Positions 46,879 through 56,376 of a stretch of DNA of 64,000 nucleotides are shown here, one piece after another; position 1 is the first letter of the stretch, and each line of letters opens with the position of its first letter. A model generated the notes under the pieces. That model ran no database searches, was not told the origin of the DNA, and saw nothing but the letters and a program-made list of their open reading frames with translations. The DNA comes from Janthinobacterium sp051380875 (lineage in GTDB: Bacteria > Pseudomonadota > Gammaproteobacteria > Burkholderiales > Burkholderiaceae_D), in the NCBI RefSeq assembly GCF_051380875.1, contig NZ_JBNYXW010000005.1, positions 62,001-126,000 of the forward strand, given 5' to 3'. The position numbers and the translations under genes are program-made.

Positions 46879-48695
46879 TGACGACGCAATCGATATTGAT
46901 GTTGGTGCTTTTCTTGTTTGTCTTGCTAGCAGCAAGCTATCCGCTGGGCCTGTACATGGCCAAGGTGGCCGGCGACGGCCCCGTGCGCGGCATGGGCTGG
47001 CTGCAAAAGCTGGAAAACCTGCTGTACCGCTGTTCCGGCCTGGACATGAGCAAGGATAGCGACCGGGCCATGGGCTGGAAAAGCTATGCCATCGCCCTGG
47101 TCGTGTTCAATACCGTGGGCGCCTTTTTTGTTTACGGCCTGCAGCGCCTGCAGGGCTTTCTGCCTTTAAATCCTCAGGGATTGGCTGGCGTGAGCCCCGA
47201 TTCCTCGTTCAATACCACCGTCAGCTTTGTCGCCAATACCAATTGGCAGGGCTACGGCGGCGAACAGACCATGAGTTACCTGACCCAAATGCTGGGCCTG
47301 GCATGCCAGAACTTTTTCTCGGCCGCCACCGGCATCGCCGTGATCTTTGCGCTGGTGCGCGGCTTCACCTCGCGTTCGGGCAAGTCGATCGGCAATTTCT
47401 GGATCGACCTGGTGCGCTCCACGCTGTATATCCTGCTGCCGCTGTCGCTGGCCCTGTCCGTGGTCTTCATGGGCGAAGGCATGATCCAGAATTTTTCCCC
47501 TTACAAGGAAGTAACCCTGCTCGACCAGGTGGCATATGAAACGCCGAAAGCTGGTGCCGATGGCCAGCCCGTGCTGGATGCTGCCGGCAAGCCCGTGATG
47601 GAAGCGCAAGTGGCGAAAACGCAGACGATCGCCATGGGTCCCGTCGCGTCGCAGGAATCGATCAAGCTGCTGGGTACGAATGGCGGCGGTTTCTTCAACG
47701 CCAACTCCGCGCACCCATATGAAAACCCGACCGTGCTGTCGAACTTCCTGCAGATGCTGGCCATTTTCCTCATTCCCGCCGGCCTGTGCTTCACCTTTGG
47801 CCGCATGGTGGGTGACATGCGCCAGGGCTGGGCCGTAGTGGCCGCGATGACCTTGATCTTTGTCGTCATGACGGCCGGCGTGATGGGCGCCGAGCAGCAA
47901 GCCAATCCTGCCTTGCAGGCGCTGGGCGTGGACCAGCAGGCCAGCAGCCTGCAATCGGGCGGCAATATGGAAGGCAAGGAAACGCGTTTCGGCATCAGCT
48001 CATCGACCCTGTTTGCGGCGGTGACGACGGCCGCATCGTGCGGTGCCGTCAACTCCATGCACGATTCCTACATGCCCCTGGGCGGCATGGTGCCGCTGCT
48101 GCTGATGCAGTTCGGCGAAGTGATTTTTGGCGGCGTGGGCACGGGCTTGTACGGCATGCTGATGTTCGCCATCCTGGCCGTCTTCATCGCTGGCTTGATG
48201 ATAGGGCGCACGCCTGAATACCTGGGCAAGAAAATCCAGGCTTACGAAATGAAGATGGTCTCGCTGGCCATCCTGGTGACACCAGCCCTGGTGCTGACGG
48301 GCACGGCGATCGCCGTGATGGTGGAGCCGGGTACGGTGGGCGTGGCCAATCCGGGCGCGCACGGTTTCTCGGAAATCCTCTACGCCTTCACCTCGGCGGC
48401 GAATAACAACGGCAGCGCGTTTGCCGGCCTGTCCGCCAACACGCCGTTCTATAACGTGATGCTGGCGATCGCCATGTGGTTCGGCCGCTTCGCCGTGATC
48501 GTGCCTGTGCTGGCGGTGGCCGGTTCGCTGGCGGCCAAGCAGCGCCTGTCGGCCAATGCCGGCACCATGCCCACGCACGGCCCCATGTTCATCGGCTTGC
48601 TGATTGGCGTGGTGGTGCTCGTTGGCGTGTTGAATTATGTTCCCGCGCTGGCCCTGGGCCCGATCGTCGAACACCTGCAACTTTTTACAAAATAA
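46878..48695 (+). CDS. kdpA: K+-transporting ATPase subunit A
   Basis: 605 residues with about ten membrane segments and the four K+-channel-like selectivity loops, e.g. LGTNGGGFFNANSAHP and TTAASCGAVNSMHDS. It binds and passes K+ in the high-affinity Kdp pump. ATG 46878 (TGATG with kdpF) is preferred; a GTG at 46875 is in frame just before it. Confidence 0.95.
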   Translation: MTTQSILMLVLFLFVLLAASYPLGLYMAKVAGDGPVRGMGWLQKLENLLYRCSGLDMSKDSDRAMGWKSYAIALVVFNTVGAFFVYGLQRLQGFLPLNPQGLAGVSPDSSFNTTVSFVANTNWQGYGGEQTMSYLTQMLGLACQNFFSAATGIAVIFALVRGFTSRSGKSIGNFWIDLVRSTLYILLPLSLALSVVFMGEGMIQNFSPYKEVTLLDQVAYETPKAGADGQPVLDAAGKPVMEAQVAKTQTIAMGPVASQESIKLLGTNGGGFFNANSAHPYENPTVLSNFLQMLAIFLIPAGLCFTFGRMVGDMRQGWAVVAAMTLIFVVMTAGVMGAEQQANPALQALGVDQQASSLQSGGNMEGKETRFGISSSTLFAAVTTAASCGAVNSMHDSYMPLGGMVPLLLMQFGEVIFGGVGTGLYGMLMFAILAVFIAGLMIGRTPEYLGKKIQAYEMKMVSLAILVTPALVLTGTAIAVMVEPGTVGVANPGAHGFSEILYAFTSAANNNGSAFAGLSANTPFYNVMLAIAMWFGRFAVIVPVLAVAGSLAAKQRLSANAGTMPTHGPMFIGLLIGVVVLVGVLNYVPALALGPIVEHLQLFTK

Positions 48696-48704
48696 GAGGC
48701 TATC

Positions 48705-50783
48705 ATGTCACGCAAAAGCCTGACCTTGTTCGATTCCGCATTGATCGGCCCCGCCATCGTCGATGCGTTTAAAAAACTCAGCCCCCGCACGCAGTGGCGC
48801 AGCCCCGTGATGTTCGTGGTCTACGTGGGCAGCATCATCACCACCCTGCTGGCCATCCAGGCGGCGGGTGGCCAGGGCGAGGCCTCGTTCGGCTTCATCC
48901 TGTCCGTCGCCGTGTGGCTGTGGTTTACCGTGTTGTTTGCAAACTTTGCCGAAGCGCTGGCCGAAGGCCGCAGCAAGGCCCAGGCGGCCTCGCTGCGCGC
49001 CCTGAAGCAAACGGTGATGGCGAAGAAAATGCAAACGCCGAAGTACGGCACTTCCTGGCTGCCGACGCCGGCCACTGACCTGCGCAAGGGCATGACGGTG
49101 CTGGTCGAGGCGGGCGACGTGATTCCAGCCGACGGCGAAGTGACGGCCGGCGTGGCTTCTGTCGACGAAAGTGCCATCACGGGCGAATCGGCGCCAGTGA
49201 TCCGCGAATCGGGTGGCGATTTTTCGGCCGTGACGGGCGGCACCCGCGTGCTGTCGGACTGGCTGCTGGTGCGCGTTTCCGTCAATCCTGGCGAAGCCTT
49301 CATCGACCGCATGATTGCCATGGTCGAAGGCGCCAAGCGCCAGAAGACGCCGAACGAAATCGCCCTGACGATCCTGCTCGTCGCCTTGTCCATCGTTTTC
49401 CTGATCGTCACCGTGACGCTGCTGCCGTATTCTCTGTTCTCCGTGGCGGCGGCCGGCAGCGGCACGCCGGTGACGATTACCGTGCTGATCGCGCTGCTGG
49501 TGTGCCTGATCCCGACCACCATCGGCGGCTTGTTGTCGGCCATCGGCGTGGCCGGCATGAGCCGCATGATGCAAGCCAATGTGATCGCCACCTCGGGCCG
49601 CGCCGTGGAAGCGGCCGGCGACGTCGACGTACTGCTGCTCGACAAGACGGGCACCATCACCTTGGGCAACCGCCAGGCGTCCAGCTTCGTGCCTGCCCCT
49701 GGCGTGACGGAGCAACAACTGGCCGACGCGGCGCAACTGGCCTCCCTGGCCGATGAAACGCCGGAAGGGCGCAGCATCGTCGTGCTGGCCAAGCAGAAGT
49801 TCAATATCCGTGAACGCGAGATGGCCAGCCTGCATGCCACCTTTGTTCCGTTCACGGCGCAGACGCGCATGAGCGGCGTGGATATTCCAGCCGACCAGCA
49901 TGTGCGCCAGCTGCGCAAGGGCGCGGCCGACTCGATGAAAAAGTACGTGGAAGCACTGGGCCAGCCGTATCCGGACGAGGTGGCGCGCGCCGTCGACGAT
50001 ATCGCCCGCCGCGGCAGCACGCCGCTGGTGGTGGTCGACGATGGCCGCATCATGGGTACCGTGGAACTGAAGGATATCGTCAAGGGCGGCATCAAGGAAC
50101 GCTTTGCGGAACTGCGCCGCATGGGCATCAAGACCGTCATGATCACCGGGGACAACAAGCTGACAGCGGCGGCGATTGCGGCCGAAGCGGGCGTGGACGA
50201 TTTCCTGGCCGAGGCGACGCCGGAAGACAAACTGAAGCTCATACGCAGCTACCAGTCCGAGGGACGCCTGGTGGCGATGACGGGCGACGGCACCAACGAT
50301 GCGCCCGCGCTGGCCCAGGCCGACGTGGCCGTGGCCATGAACTCAGGCACGCAGGCGGCGAAAGAGGCGGGTAATATGGTCGACCTGGATTCGAACCCGA
50401 CCAAGCTGCTGGAAATCGTCGAAATCGGCAAGCAGATGCTGATGACGCGCGGTTCGCTGACGACGTTCTCGATCTCGAACGACATCGCCAAGTACTTCGC
50501 CATCATTCCGGCCGCCTTCGTAGGCACCTATCCGCAGTTGAAGGCGCTCGACATCATGCACCTGTCGAGTCCCGCGTCGGCCATCATGTCGGCCGTGATC
50601 TTCAATGCGCTGATCATCGTCGTGCTGATCCCGCTGGCACTGAAGGGCGTGCAATACCGGGCCATCGGCGCGGCCAGCCTGTTGCGCCGCAATCTGCTGA
50701 TCTACGGCGTGGGCGGCATCATCTTGCCCTTCATCGGCATCAAGCTGATCGACATGCTGCTGTCCGCACTTAATTTAGTCTAA
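48705..50783 (+). CDS. kdpB: K+-transporting P-type ATPase subunit B
   Basis: 692 residues. Phosphorylated Asp313 in DKTGTITLGN, TGES loop in SAITGESAPV, and MTGDGTNDAPAL are all intact. It hydrolyses ATP to drive K+ uptake through KdpA. It begins 9 bp after kdpA. Confidence 0.96.
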   Translation: MSRKSLTLFDSALIGPAIVDAFKKLSPRTQWRSPVMFVVYVGSIITTLLAIQAAGGQGEASFGFILSVAVWLWFTVLFANFAEALAEGRSKAQAASLRALKQTVMAKKMQTPKYGTSWLPTPATDLRKGMTVLVEAGDVIPADGEVTAGVASVDESAITGESAPVIRESGGDFSAVTGGTRVLSDWLLVRVSVNPGEAFIDRMIAMVEGAKRQKTPNEIALTILLVALSIVFLIVTVTLLPYSLFSVAAAGSGTPVTITVLIALLVCLIPTTIGGLLSAIGVAGMSRMMQANVIATSGRAVEAAGDVDVLLLDKTGTITLGNRQASSFVPAPGVTEQQLADAAQLASLADETPEGRSIVVLAKQKFNIREREMASLHATFVPFTAQTRMSGVDIPADQHVRQLRKGAADSMKKYVEALGQPYPDEVARAVDDIARRGSTPLVVVDDGRIMGTVELKDIVKGGIKERFAELRRMGIKTVMITGDNKLTAAAIAAEAGVDDFLAEATPEDKLKLIRSYQSEGRLVAMTGDGTNDAPALAQADVAVAMNSGTQAAKEAGNMVDLDSNPTKLLEIVEIGKQMLMTRGSLTTFSISNDIAKYFAIIPAAFVGTYPQLKALDIMHLSSPASAIMSAVIFNALIIVVLIPLALKGVQYRAIGAASLLRRNLLIYGVGGIILPFIGIKLIDMLLSALNLV

Positions 50784-50793
50784 AGGAACCGTC

Positions 50794-51369
50794 ATGAGCA
50801 CTATCGTACGTCCCGCCCTGGTCCTGTTTGCCGCGCTGACCGTGATCTGCGGCGTGATTTATCCGTTTGCCACCACCGGCATCGGCCAGCTGGCTTTCAA
50901 TGATGAAGTCAACGGCAGCATCGTCGAGCGCGACGGCAAACCCGTCGGCTCTGCCCTCATCGGCCAGTCGTTCACCTCGCCCAAGTATTTCTGGGGCCGG
51001 CCATCGGCCACCGCGCCGATGGCCAACAATGGCGCCGGTTCTGGCGGCTCCAACCAGGGGCCGACGAATCCTGCCCTGGTCGATGCCGTCAAGTCGCGCA
51101 TCGCCGCCCTGCAGGCGCTTGACCCCGGCAACCGGAACCCGATCCCTGTCGACCTGGTGACGGCGTCGGGCAGCGGCCTGGATCCGGAAATCAGCCTGGC
51201 TGGCGCGCTGTACCAGGCGCCGCGCGTGGCACGCGTGCGCGAAATACCGCTGGCGCAGGTGGAAAATGCCATCGCCAAGGTACAGAAAACCGCGTATATC
51301 GGCTTTTTCGGCGAGGCACGCGTGAATGTGCTGGAACTGAATCTGGCGCTGGACGCGGCGCAGAAGTAA
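50794..51369 (+). CDS. kdpC: K+-transporting ATPase subunit C
   Basis: 191 residues with one N-terminal membrane helix (about 5-27), the YFWGRPSAT motif and the C-terminal DLVTASGSGLDPEIS signature. It couples KdpA and KdpB and helps ATP binding. A terminator-like hairpin follows immediately. Confidence 0.95.
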   Translation: MSTIVRPALVLFAALTVICGVIYPFATTGIGQLAFNDEVNGSIVERDGKPVGSALIGQSFTSPKYFWGRPSATAPMANNGAGSGGSNQGPTNPALVDAVKSRIAALQALDPGNRNPIPVDLVTASGSGLDPEISLAGALYQAPRVARVREIPLAQVENAIAKVQKTAYIGFFGEARVNVLELNLALDAAQK

Positions 51370-51378
51370 GATGATGCT

Positions 51379-51411
51379 GGGGGCGGTGCCACCGGCACGC
51401 CTCCTGTTTTT
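51379..51411 (+). terminator. Attenuator-like hairpin between kdpC and kdpD
   Basis: GGGGGCG(G)TGCC (51379-51390) pairs with GGCACGCCTCC (51394-51404), about 11 bp with one bulge and one G-T pair, and TGTTTTT follows. It has the form of an intrinsic terminator, 9 bp after kdpC and 17 bp before the likely kdpD start. Confidence 0.65.
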
Positions 51412-51427
51412 ACATGTAAAGATACCC

Positions 51428-54166
51428 ATGCTCCCCAACGACAGCCAACGCCCCGACCCTGACGCCCTGCTGGCACAGGTGCAGGCGCAGGAAAAGAAAG
51501 CTGCGCGCGGCCGGCTGCGCATTTATTTCGGCGCATCGGCCGGCGTCGGCAAGACTTATGCGATGCTCGCCGCCGCCCGAAAGCTGTTGGCCGATGGCCA
51601 GGAACTGCTGGTGGGCGTGGTGGAAACGCATGGGCGCCAGGATACCGCCGCCCTGCTCGATGGCCTGCCGCTGTTGCCATTGAAGGCGGTCGAATACCGT
51701 GGCAAGACCTTGTTCGAGTTCGACCTGGACGAAGCGCTGCGGCGCGCGCCTGCGCTGATACTGATGGATGAACTGGCCCACTCGAACGTGGCCGGTTCGC
51801 GCCATCCGAAACGCTGGCAGGATGTCGAGGAATTGCTGGCGGCCGGCATCGACGTGTTGTCCACCGTGAATGTGCAGCACCTGGAGAGCCTGAATGATGT
51901 GGTGGGCGGCATTACCGGCGTGCGTGTGGCCGAGACCCTGCCTGACACGGTGTTCGACCGCGCCGATGAAGTGGTGCTGGTCGATATTCCCGCCGACGAA
52001 CTTCTGCGCCGCCTCAAATTGGGCAAGGTGTATCAGCCGCTGCAGGCCGAGCGGGCGTCGCAGAACTTTTTCCGCAAGGGTAATTTGATCGCCCTGCGCG
52101 AACTGGCCTTGCGCCGCACGGCGGACCGGGTGCAGGATGACGTGCAGGCCTACCGCGTCGAAAAATCCATCAACCCCGTGTGGAAGACGGGGGCAGCGCT
52201 GCTCGCTTGCGTGGGGCCGCGCGCGGGTGGCGAACATGTGATCCGCAGTACGGCGCGCCTGGCCAGCCAGCTGAACGCCGAATGGCATGCACTGTATGTG
52301 GAAACGCCGCGCTTGCAGCGCCTGCCGGCGCGCGAGCGCGAACGCATCCTGAAAACGTTAAAGCTAGCGCAAGACCTGGGCGCGCGCACGGCCGTCAATC
52401 CGTCCGGCGATATCGCCGCCGCGGTGGTCGAGTATGCGCGCAATGCGAATATCTCGAAAGTCATCGTGGGGCGTGGCCGCGTCAGTGCGCTGGCGCGCCT
52501 GTGGAATGCGCCGCCGGCCGAGCGCATGGCCAGCCTGGCACCCGATATCGACCTGATCGAAGTGGGCTTGCCGCAAGCCGATGCCGCGCCCCGGCGCGCT
52601 GCGGGCGACGTTGCGGAAGTGGCGCGCCGCCCATCGCGTCACTGGCGCTACATTTTTGCCGCCGGCGCCAGCCTGGCGACGGCCATGGCTTCGTTGCCGC
52701 TGCAGCCCTACCTGGACCTGGCCAATATCGCCATGTTGTCCCTGCTGACGGTGGTACTGGTGGCCGTGCGCCTGGGACGCGGGCCGGCGGCGCTGGCTAG
52801 CCTGGTGGGCGTGGCCTGCTTCGATTTCATCTTCGTGCCGCCCCGCTTCTCGTTTGCCGTGGGTGATTTTCAATACGTGATCACCTTTGGCGTGATGCTG
52901 GCCGTGGGTCTGATCACGGGGTATTTGACTGCCGGCCTGCGCTTTCAGGCACGGGTCGCCTCGCACCGTGAAGCACGCGCCCGCGCCCTGTACGAGTTTT
53001 CGCGAGATTTATCTGGCGTGCTGCAGATGGAGCAGATCTTCGACATCACGAAGAGTGCCATCGAGCGCGCTTTTCGCGCGCGCGCCACCTTGCTCTTGCC
53101 CGATGACGAGGGCCGTTTGCAGGAGTCGCATGGCGTGGAACAGCTGGACATGGGCATCGCGCAGTGGGCTTTTGACCATGCCCAGGCGGCTGGCACGGGC
53201 ACGGACACCCTGCCCGGTTCGAACATTTTCTATTTGCCGCTGATCGCGCCCATGCGTACACGTGGCGTTCTGGCGCTGTTGCCATTGCAGGCGCCGTATC
53301 AAGGACGCTGGCTGCTGGTGCCGGAACAGCGCCAGCACCTCGATACCTTTGCCGCGCTGGCCGCGATTGCCCTCGAGCGCGTGCACTACATCGACGTGGC
53401 GCAGGGCGCCCTGGTGCAGATGGAGTCCGAGCGGCTGCGCAATTCGTTGCTGGCGGCCCTGTCGCACGACTTGCGCACGCCATTGACGTCGCTGGTGGGC
53501 CTGGCCGAATCGCTGGCCTTGTCCAGGCCTGCGTTGTCGCCAGCGCAGCTGGACATGGCGCGCGCGCTGCAGTCCGAGACCGTGCGCATGAGCGCCCTGG
53601 TGGCCAATTTGCTCGACATGGCGCGCATCGAAAGCGGCCAGGTGCGCCTGAACCTGCAATGGCAGGCGCTGGAAGAAGTGGTGGGCAGCGCGCTGCGCGC
53701 CAGCGGCCCGCAATTGCAGGCGCACCGGGTGCAAACGCAGCTGGCACCAGACTTGCCGCTGGTGCGCTATGACGCCGTACTGATCGAGCGCGTGCTATGT
53801 AACCTGCTGGAAAACGCGGCCAAGTACACGCCGCCGGGCAGCACCATCATCATCTGCGGCCGTGTGCATGGACAGTTTTTGCAGGTGACGGTGGCCGACG
53901 ATGGCCCCGGTCTGCCGCCGGGCCGCGAAGAAGCTATTTTTGAAAAATTCACGCGCGGCGAGCGCGAATCGAACAAGCCGGGCGTGGGACTGGGGCTGGC
54001 CATTTGCCGCGCCATCGTCGAAGCGCATGGCGGCACCATCCACGCACAGTCGCAAGTGCCGGGGCAGGGCGCCGCCATGGTGTTGACCTTGCCGTTGGGG
54101 GTGCCGCCGGCGCCGCCCGAACTGGAATTGGACGATGCAAACGTATTTGAAACAGGAAAACCATGA
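51428..54166 (+). CDS. kdpD: Sensor histidine kinase KdpD
   Basis: 912 residues from ATG 51428. The N-terminal KdpD domain has a P-loop GASAGVGKT (35-43). A Usp-like domain, four membrane segments (about 405-500), a GAF-type region, HisKA with His680 (LSHDLRTPLTS) and HATPase (VGLGLAICRAIVEAHGG) follow. It senses K+ limitation and phosphorylates KdpE. A start at 51371 is also in frame but would run through the hairpin; family members begin close to RPDPDALL, favouring 51428. Confidence 0.92.
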   Translation: MLPNDSQRPDPDALLAQVQAQEKKAARGRLRIYFGASAGVGKTYAMLAAARKLLADGQELLVGVVETHGRQDTAALLDGLPLLPLKAVEYRGKTLFEFDLDEALRRAPALILMDELAHSNVAGSRHPKRWQDVEELLAAGIDVLSTVNVQHLESLNDVVGGITGVRVAETLPDTVFDRADEVVLVDIPADELLRRLKLGKVYQPLQAERASQNFFRKGNLIALRELALRRTADRVQDDVQAYRVEKSINPVWKTGAALLACVGPRAGGEHVIRSTARLASQLNAEWHALYVETPRLQRLPARERERILKTLKLAQDLGARTAVNPSGDIAAAVVEYARNANISKVIVGRGRVSALARLWNAPPAERMASLAPDIDLIEVGLPQADAAPRRAAGDVAEVARRPSRHWRYIFAAGASLATAMASLPLQPYLDLANIAMLSLLTVVLVAVRLGRGPAALASLVGVACFDFIFVPPRFSFAVGDFQYVITFGVMLAVGLITGYLTAGLRFQARVASHREARARALYEFSRDLSGVLQMEQIFDITKSAIERAFRARATLLLPDDEGRLQESHGVEQLDMGIAQWAFDHAQAAGTGTDTLPGSNIFYLPLIAPMRTRGVLALLPLQAPYQGRWLLVPEQRQHLDTFAALAAIALERVHYIDVAQGALVQMESERLRNSLLAALSHDLRTPLTSLVGLAESLALSRPALSPAQLDMARALQSETVRMSALVANLLDMARIESGQVRLNLQWQALEEVVGSALRASGPQLQAHRVQTQLAPDLPLVRYDAVLIERVLCNLLENAAKYTPPGSTIIICGRVHGQFLQVTVADDGPGLPPGREEAIFEKFTRGERESNKPGVGLGLAICRAIVEAHGGTIHAQSQVPGQGAAMVLTLPLGVPPAPPELELDDANVFETGKP

Positions 54167-54864
54167 TGAACGAACTTTCCGCAACCGCCTTGCTGGTCGA
54201 GGATGAACCGCAAATCCGCCGTTTCGTGCGCTCCGCGCTGGAAGACGAGGGATGGCAGATTTTTGAGTCGGCCACCATGCAGCGGGGACTGATCGATGCC
54301 GGCACGCGTCGGCCCGACCTGATCGTGCTGGACCTGGGCTTACCCGACGGCGACGGCATCGATTTCATCAGTGACGTGCGCAAGTGGTCGGCCGTGCCCA
54401 TCATCGTGCTCTCCGCGCGGGTCGACGAGCAGGACAAGATCCGCGCGCTCGATGCAGGCGCGGACGACTACCTGACCAAGCCATTCGGGGTGGGGGAATT
54501 GCTGGCCCGCGTGCGTGCCACCTTGCGCCGCCAGCGCCAGCCCGCCGCCAGCGACGATGGCGTGGTGCAGTTTGGCGACGTGCGCGTCGATCTGAAGGAC
54601 CGCCTGGTGACGCGCAACAAGCAGTTGGTGCACATGACGCCGACGGAATTCCGTTTGCTGTCGGTACTCGTGAAAAACGCCGGCAGGGTGGTCACAAATC
54701 CTCAGTTGCTGCGCGAAGTGTGGGGGCCGTCGAACAGCGAAAACGGTCACTATCTGCGCATCTACATGGGTCACTTGCGCCAGAAACTGGAAGCCGATCC
54801 TGCCCAGCCGCAGTACCTGCTGACGGAAACGGCAGTCGGTTACCGCTTGCTCTTGCCCCTCTAA
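54163..54864 (+). CDS. kdpE: Response regulator KdpE
   Basis: 233 residues. Receiver domain with phospho-acceptor Asp57 (LIVLDLGLPDGDG) and Lys in DDYLTKPFG, then an OmpR-type winged helix with TPTEFRLLSVL. It activates kdp transcription. It starts within the kdpD stop (ATGATGA), so the pair is coupled. Confidence 0.94.
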   Translation: MMNELSATALLVEDEPQIRRFVRSALEDEGWQIFESATMQRGLIDAGTRRPDLIVLDLGLPDGDGIDFISDVRKWSAVPIIVLSARVDEQDKIRALDAGADDYLTKPFGVGELLARVRATLRRQRQPAASDDGVVQFGDVRVDLKDRLVTRNKQLVHMTPTEFRLLSVLVKNAGRVVTNPQLLREVWGPSNSENGHYLRIYMGHLRQKLEADPAQPQYLLTETAVGYRLLLPL

Positions 54865-54994
54865 ACCGTTTTCTTACCCCGTTTGAAACAGGCGTCGCGT
54901 GCGCCGGGGGAACGCTTTACCTAAAATTTTTGCAGCGACGGGCCAGCTGCGCCATCTTGGCAAAGGCCCATACCACCAATGAAGAAGAAAAAAC

Positions 54995-55744
54995 ATGAAT
55001 AAAATGATACTTGCACTTGCCGTCGCCACCGCCTTTACAGGCAGCCTGGCTCACGCGGACGAGGTCAAGCCGGACAATGAGCTGAGTTTTAATGTCGCTG
55101 GCGTGTCCGACTACCGCTATCGCGGTATCTCGCAGACGCGTTTGAAACCTGCCCTGCAGGGCGGCATGGACTACGTCAACAACCCGACCGGTTTGTACGC
55201 AGGCGCCTGGGCCTCCACCATCAAGTGGACGAAGGATGCGGGCGGCAGCGGCGACGTGGAAGTGGACCTGTACGCGGGCAAGCGGGGCCAGTTGAATGCA
55301 GATATCGGCTACGACGTCGGCGTGCTGGCGTATGTGTATGCGGACAATGGCTTGAAGTACGTCGCCGGCCTGGCCGATGCGGATACGCAGGAAGTCTACG
55401 GCCAGCTGTCCTATGGCCCCGCCTACATCAAGTATTCGCACGCCGTCTCCAACCTGTTCGGCATCGTCAACAGCAAGAACAGCGGCTATCTGGACATCGG
55501 CGCGAATATCGACCTGACGAACGGCTGGACCGGCAACCTGCATGCGGGCCACCAGGAGGTAAAGAACAATGATGCGGCCAGCTACACGGACTGGAAAGTG
55601 GGCGTGACGCGCGATTTCGGCATCGTCACCGGCGCACTGGCAGTGATCGGCACGAATGCGGGCAAGTCCGCCTATGCTTCCCCTGTGAACGGTAAATTCA
55701 TGGGCAAGACGGCGCTGGTGCTGACGGTCAGCAAGACCTTCTAA
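54995..55744 (+). CDS. TorF-family outer-membrane protein
   Basis: 249 residues with a Sec signal (MNKMILALAVATAFTGSLAHA). The mature part starts with NVAGVSDYRYRGISQTRLKPA, the hallmark of the TorF/Gcw_chp group, and the barrel ends in VLTVSKTF. Function is unknown for most members; a porin is assumed. It stands alone, 130 bp after kdpE. Confidence 0.88.
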   Translation: MNKMILALAVATAFTGSLAHADEVKPDNELSFNVAGVSDYRYRGISQTRLKPALQGGMDYVNNPTGLYAGAWASTIKWTKDAGGSGDVEVDLYAGKRGQLNADIGYDVGVLAYVYADNGLKYVAGLADADTQEVYGQLSYGPAYIKYSHAVSNLFGIVNSKNSGYLDIGANIDLTNGWTGNLHAGHQEVKNNDAASYTDWKVGVTRDFGIVTGALAVIGTNAGKSAYASPVNGKFMGKTALVLTVSKTF

Positions 55745-55761
55745 GTCCGGCTTGAATGAAT

Positions 55762-55798
55762 AATGCCGGCCCCGAGGCAATGTGTCCGGGCCGGCATT
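55762..55798. terminator. Strong stem-loop between convergent genes
   Basis: AATGCCGGCCC (55762-55772) pairs perfectly with GGGCCGGCATT (55788-55798), 11 bp with a 15-nt loop. There is no clear T-run, but its place between two convergent genes suits a shared terminator. Confidence 0.6.
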
Positions 55799-55824
55799 CT
55801 GGCGTTTGTAGTCAGGCTGGGGGG

Positions 55825-56376
55825 TTACGCCGCGCGGTGATGGGTATCAAAAACCGCGCAATATAGCTGTCCGAAGCCGACCACGCTGGCTGCCGGAATA
55901 TGCTCGGCCAGGGCATGGACAGCGTTCGAATCCATAGTTGTTACCAGCAAGACGCGCAGTGCCGGATTGACGCTACGCGCCCGCGCGATGCGGTGTACCA
56001 GGCTTTCCTGTGCTGCGGCGTCCGCAGCACCGTCCAGCGCTACCACCAGCACGCGCGCAGCAGCCAGGGCCGAGCGGCTGCCCATGGAGTCACGGCCTTC
56101 GCTGTCGATGACGATGTCGTGGTAGCAGCTCACCAGATGTTCCAGTTCAGGCTGCAGGCCTTTGGCGCTGATGGCGCGCGCCATCAGGCGTGGCTGCGAA
56201 ACGCTGCTGTGCATGCCGCCGCAGTGCATGGTACTTGCCTGCGCCAGCGCCCTTTGGCGTGGATCGGCATCGAGCAGTAATACCTTGCGCCCCGCCAGCG
56301 CACGTGAAGCGGCCAGGCGTCCGGCAACGATAGATTTCTCCATCCCCCCACACTCATCCGTGATGGCGATGATCAT
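55825..56376 (-). CDS. ParA-like protein with a degenerate P-loop
   Basis: 183 residues, ParA/MinD-like fold: MIIAITDECGGMEKSIVA at the start, LLLDADPRQRALA, HDIVIDSEGRD. The deviant Walker A should read KGGxGKS, but here it is CGGMEKS: the signature Lys is Cys and the second Gly is Glu, so ATP binding is doubtful. It overlaps the end of the DapA-family gene by 23 bp and is likely the third gene of that operon. No parB is nearby, so chromosome partitioning is unlikely. Confidence 0.75.
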   Translation of the reverse strand: MIIAITDECGGMEKSIVAGRLAASRALAGRKVLLLDADPRQRALAQASTMHCGGMHSSVSQPRLMARAISAKGLQPELEHLVSCYHDIVIDSEGRDSMGSRSALAAARVLVVALDGAADAAAQESLVHRIARARSVNPALRVLLVTTMDSNAVHALAEHIPAASVVGFGQLYCAVFDTHHRAA

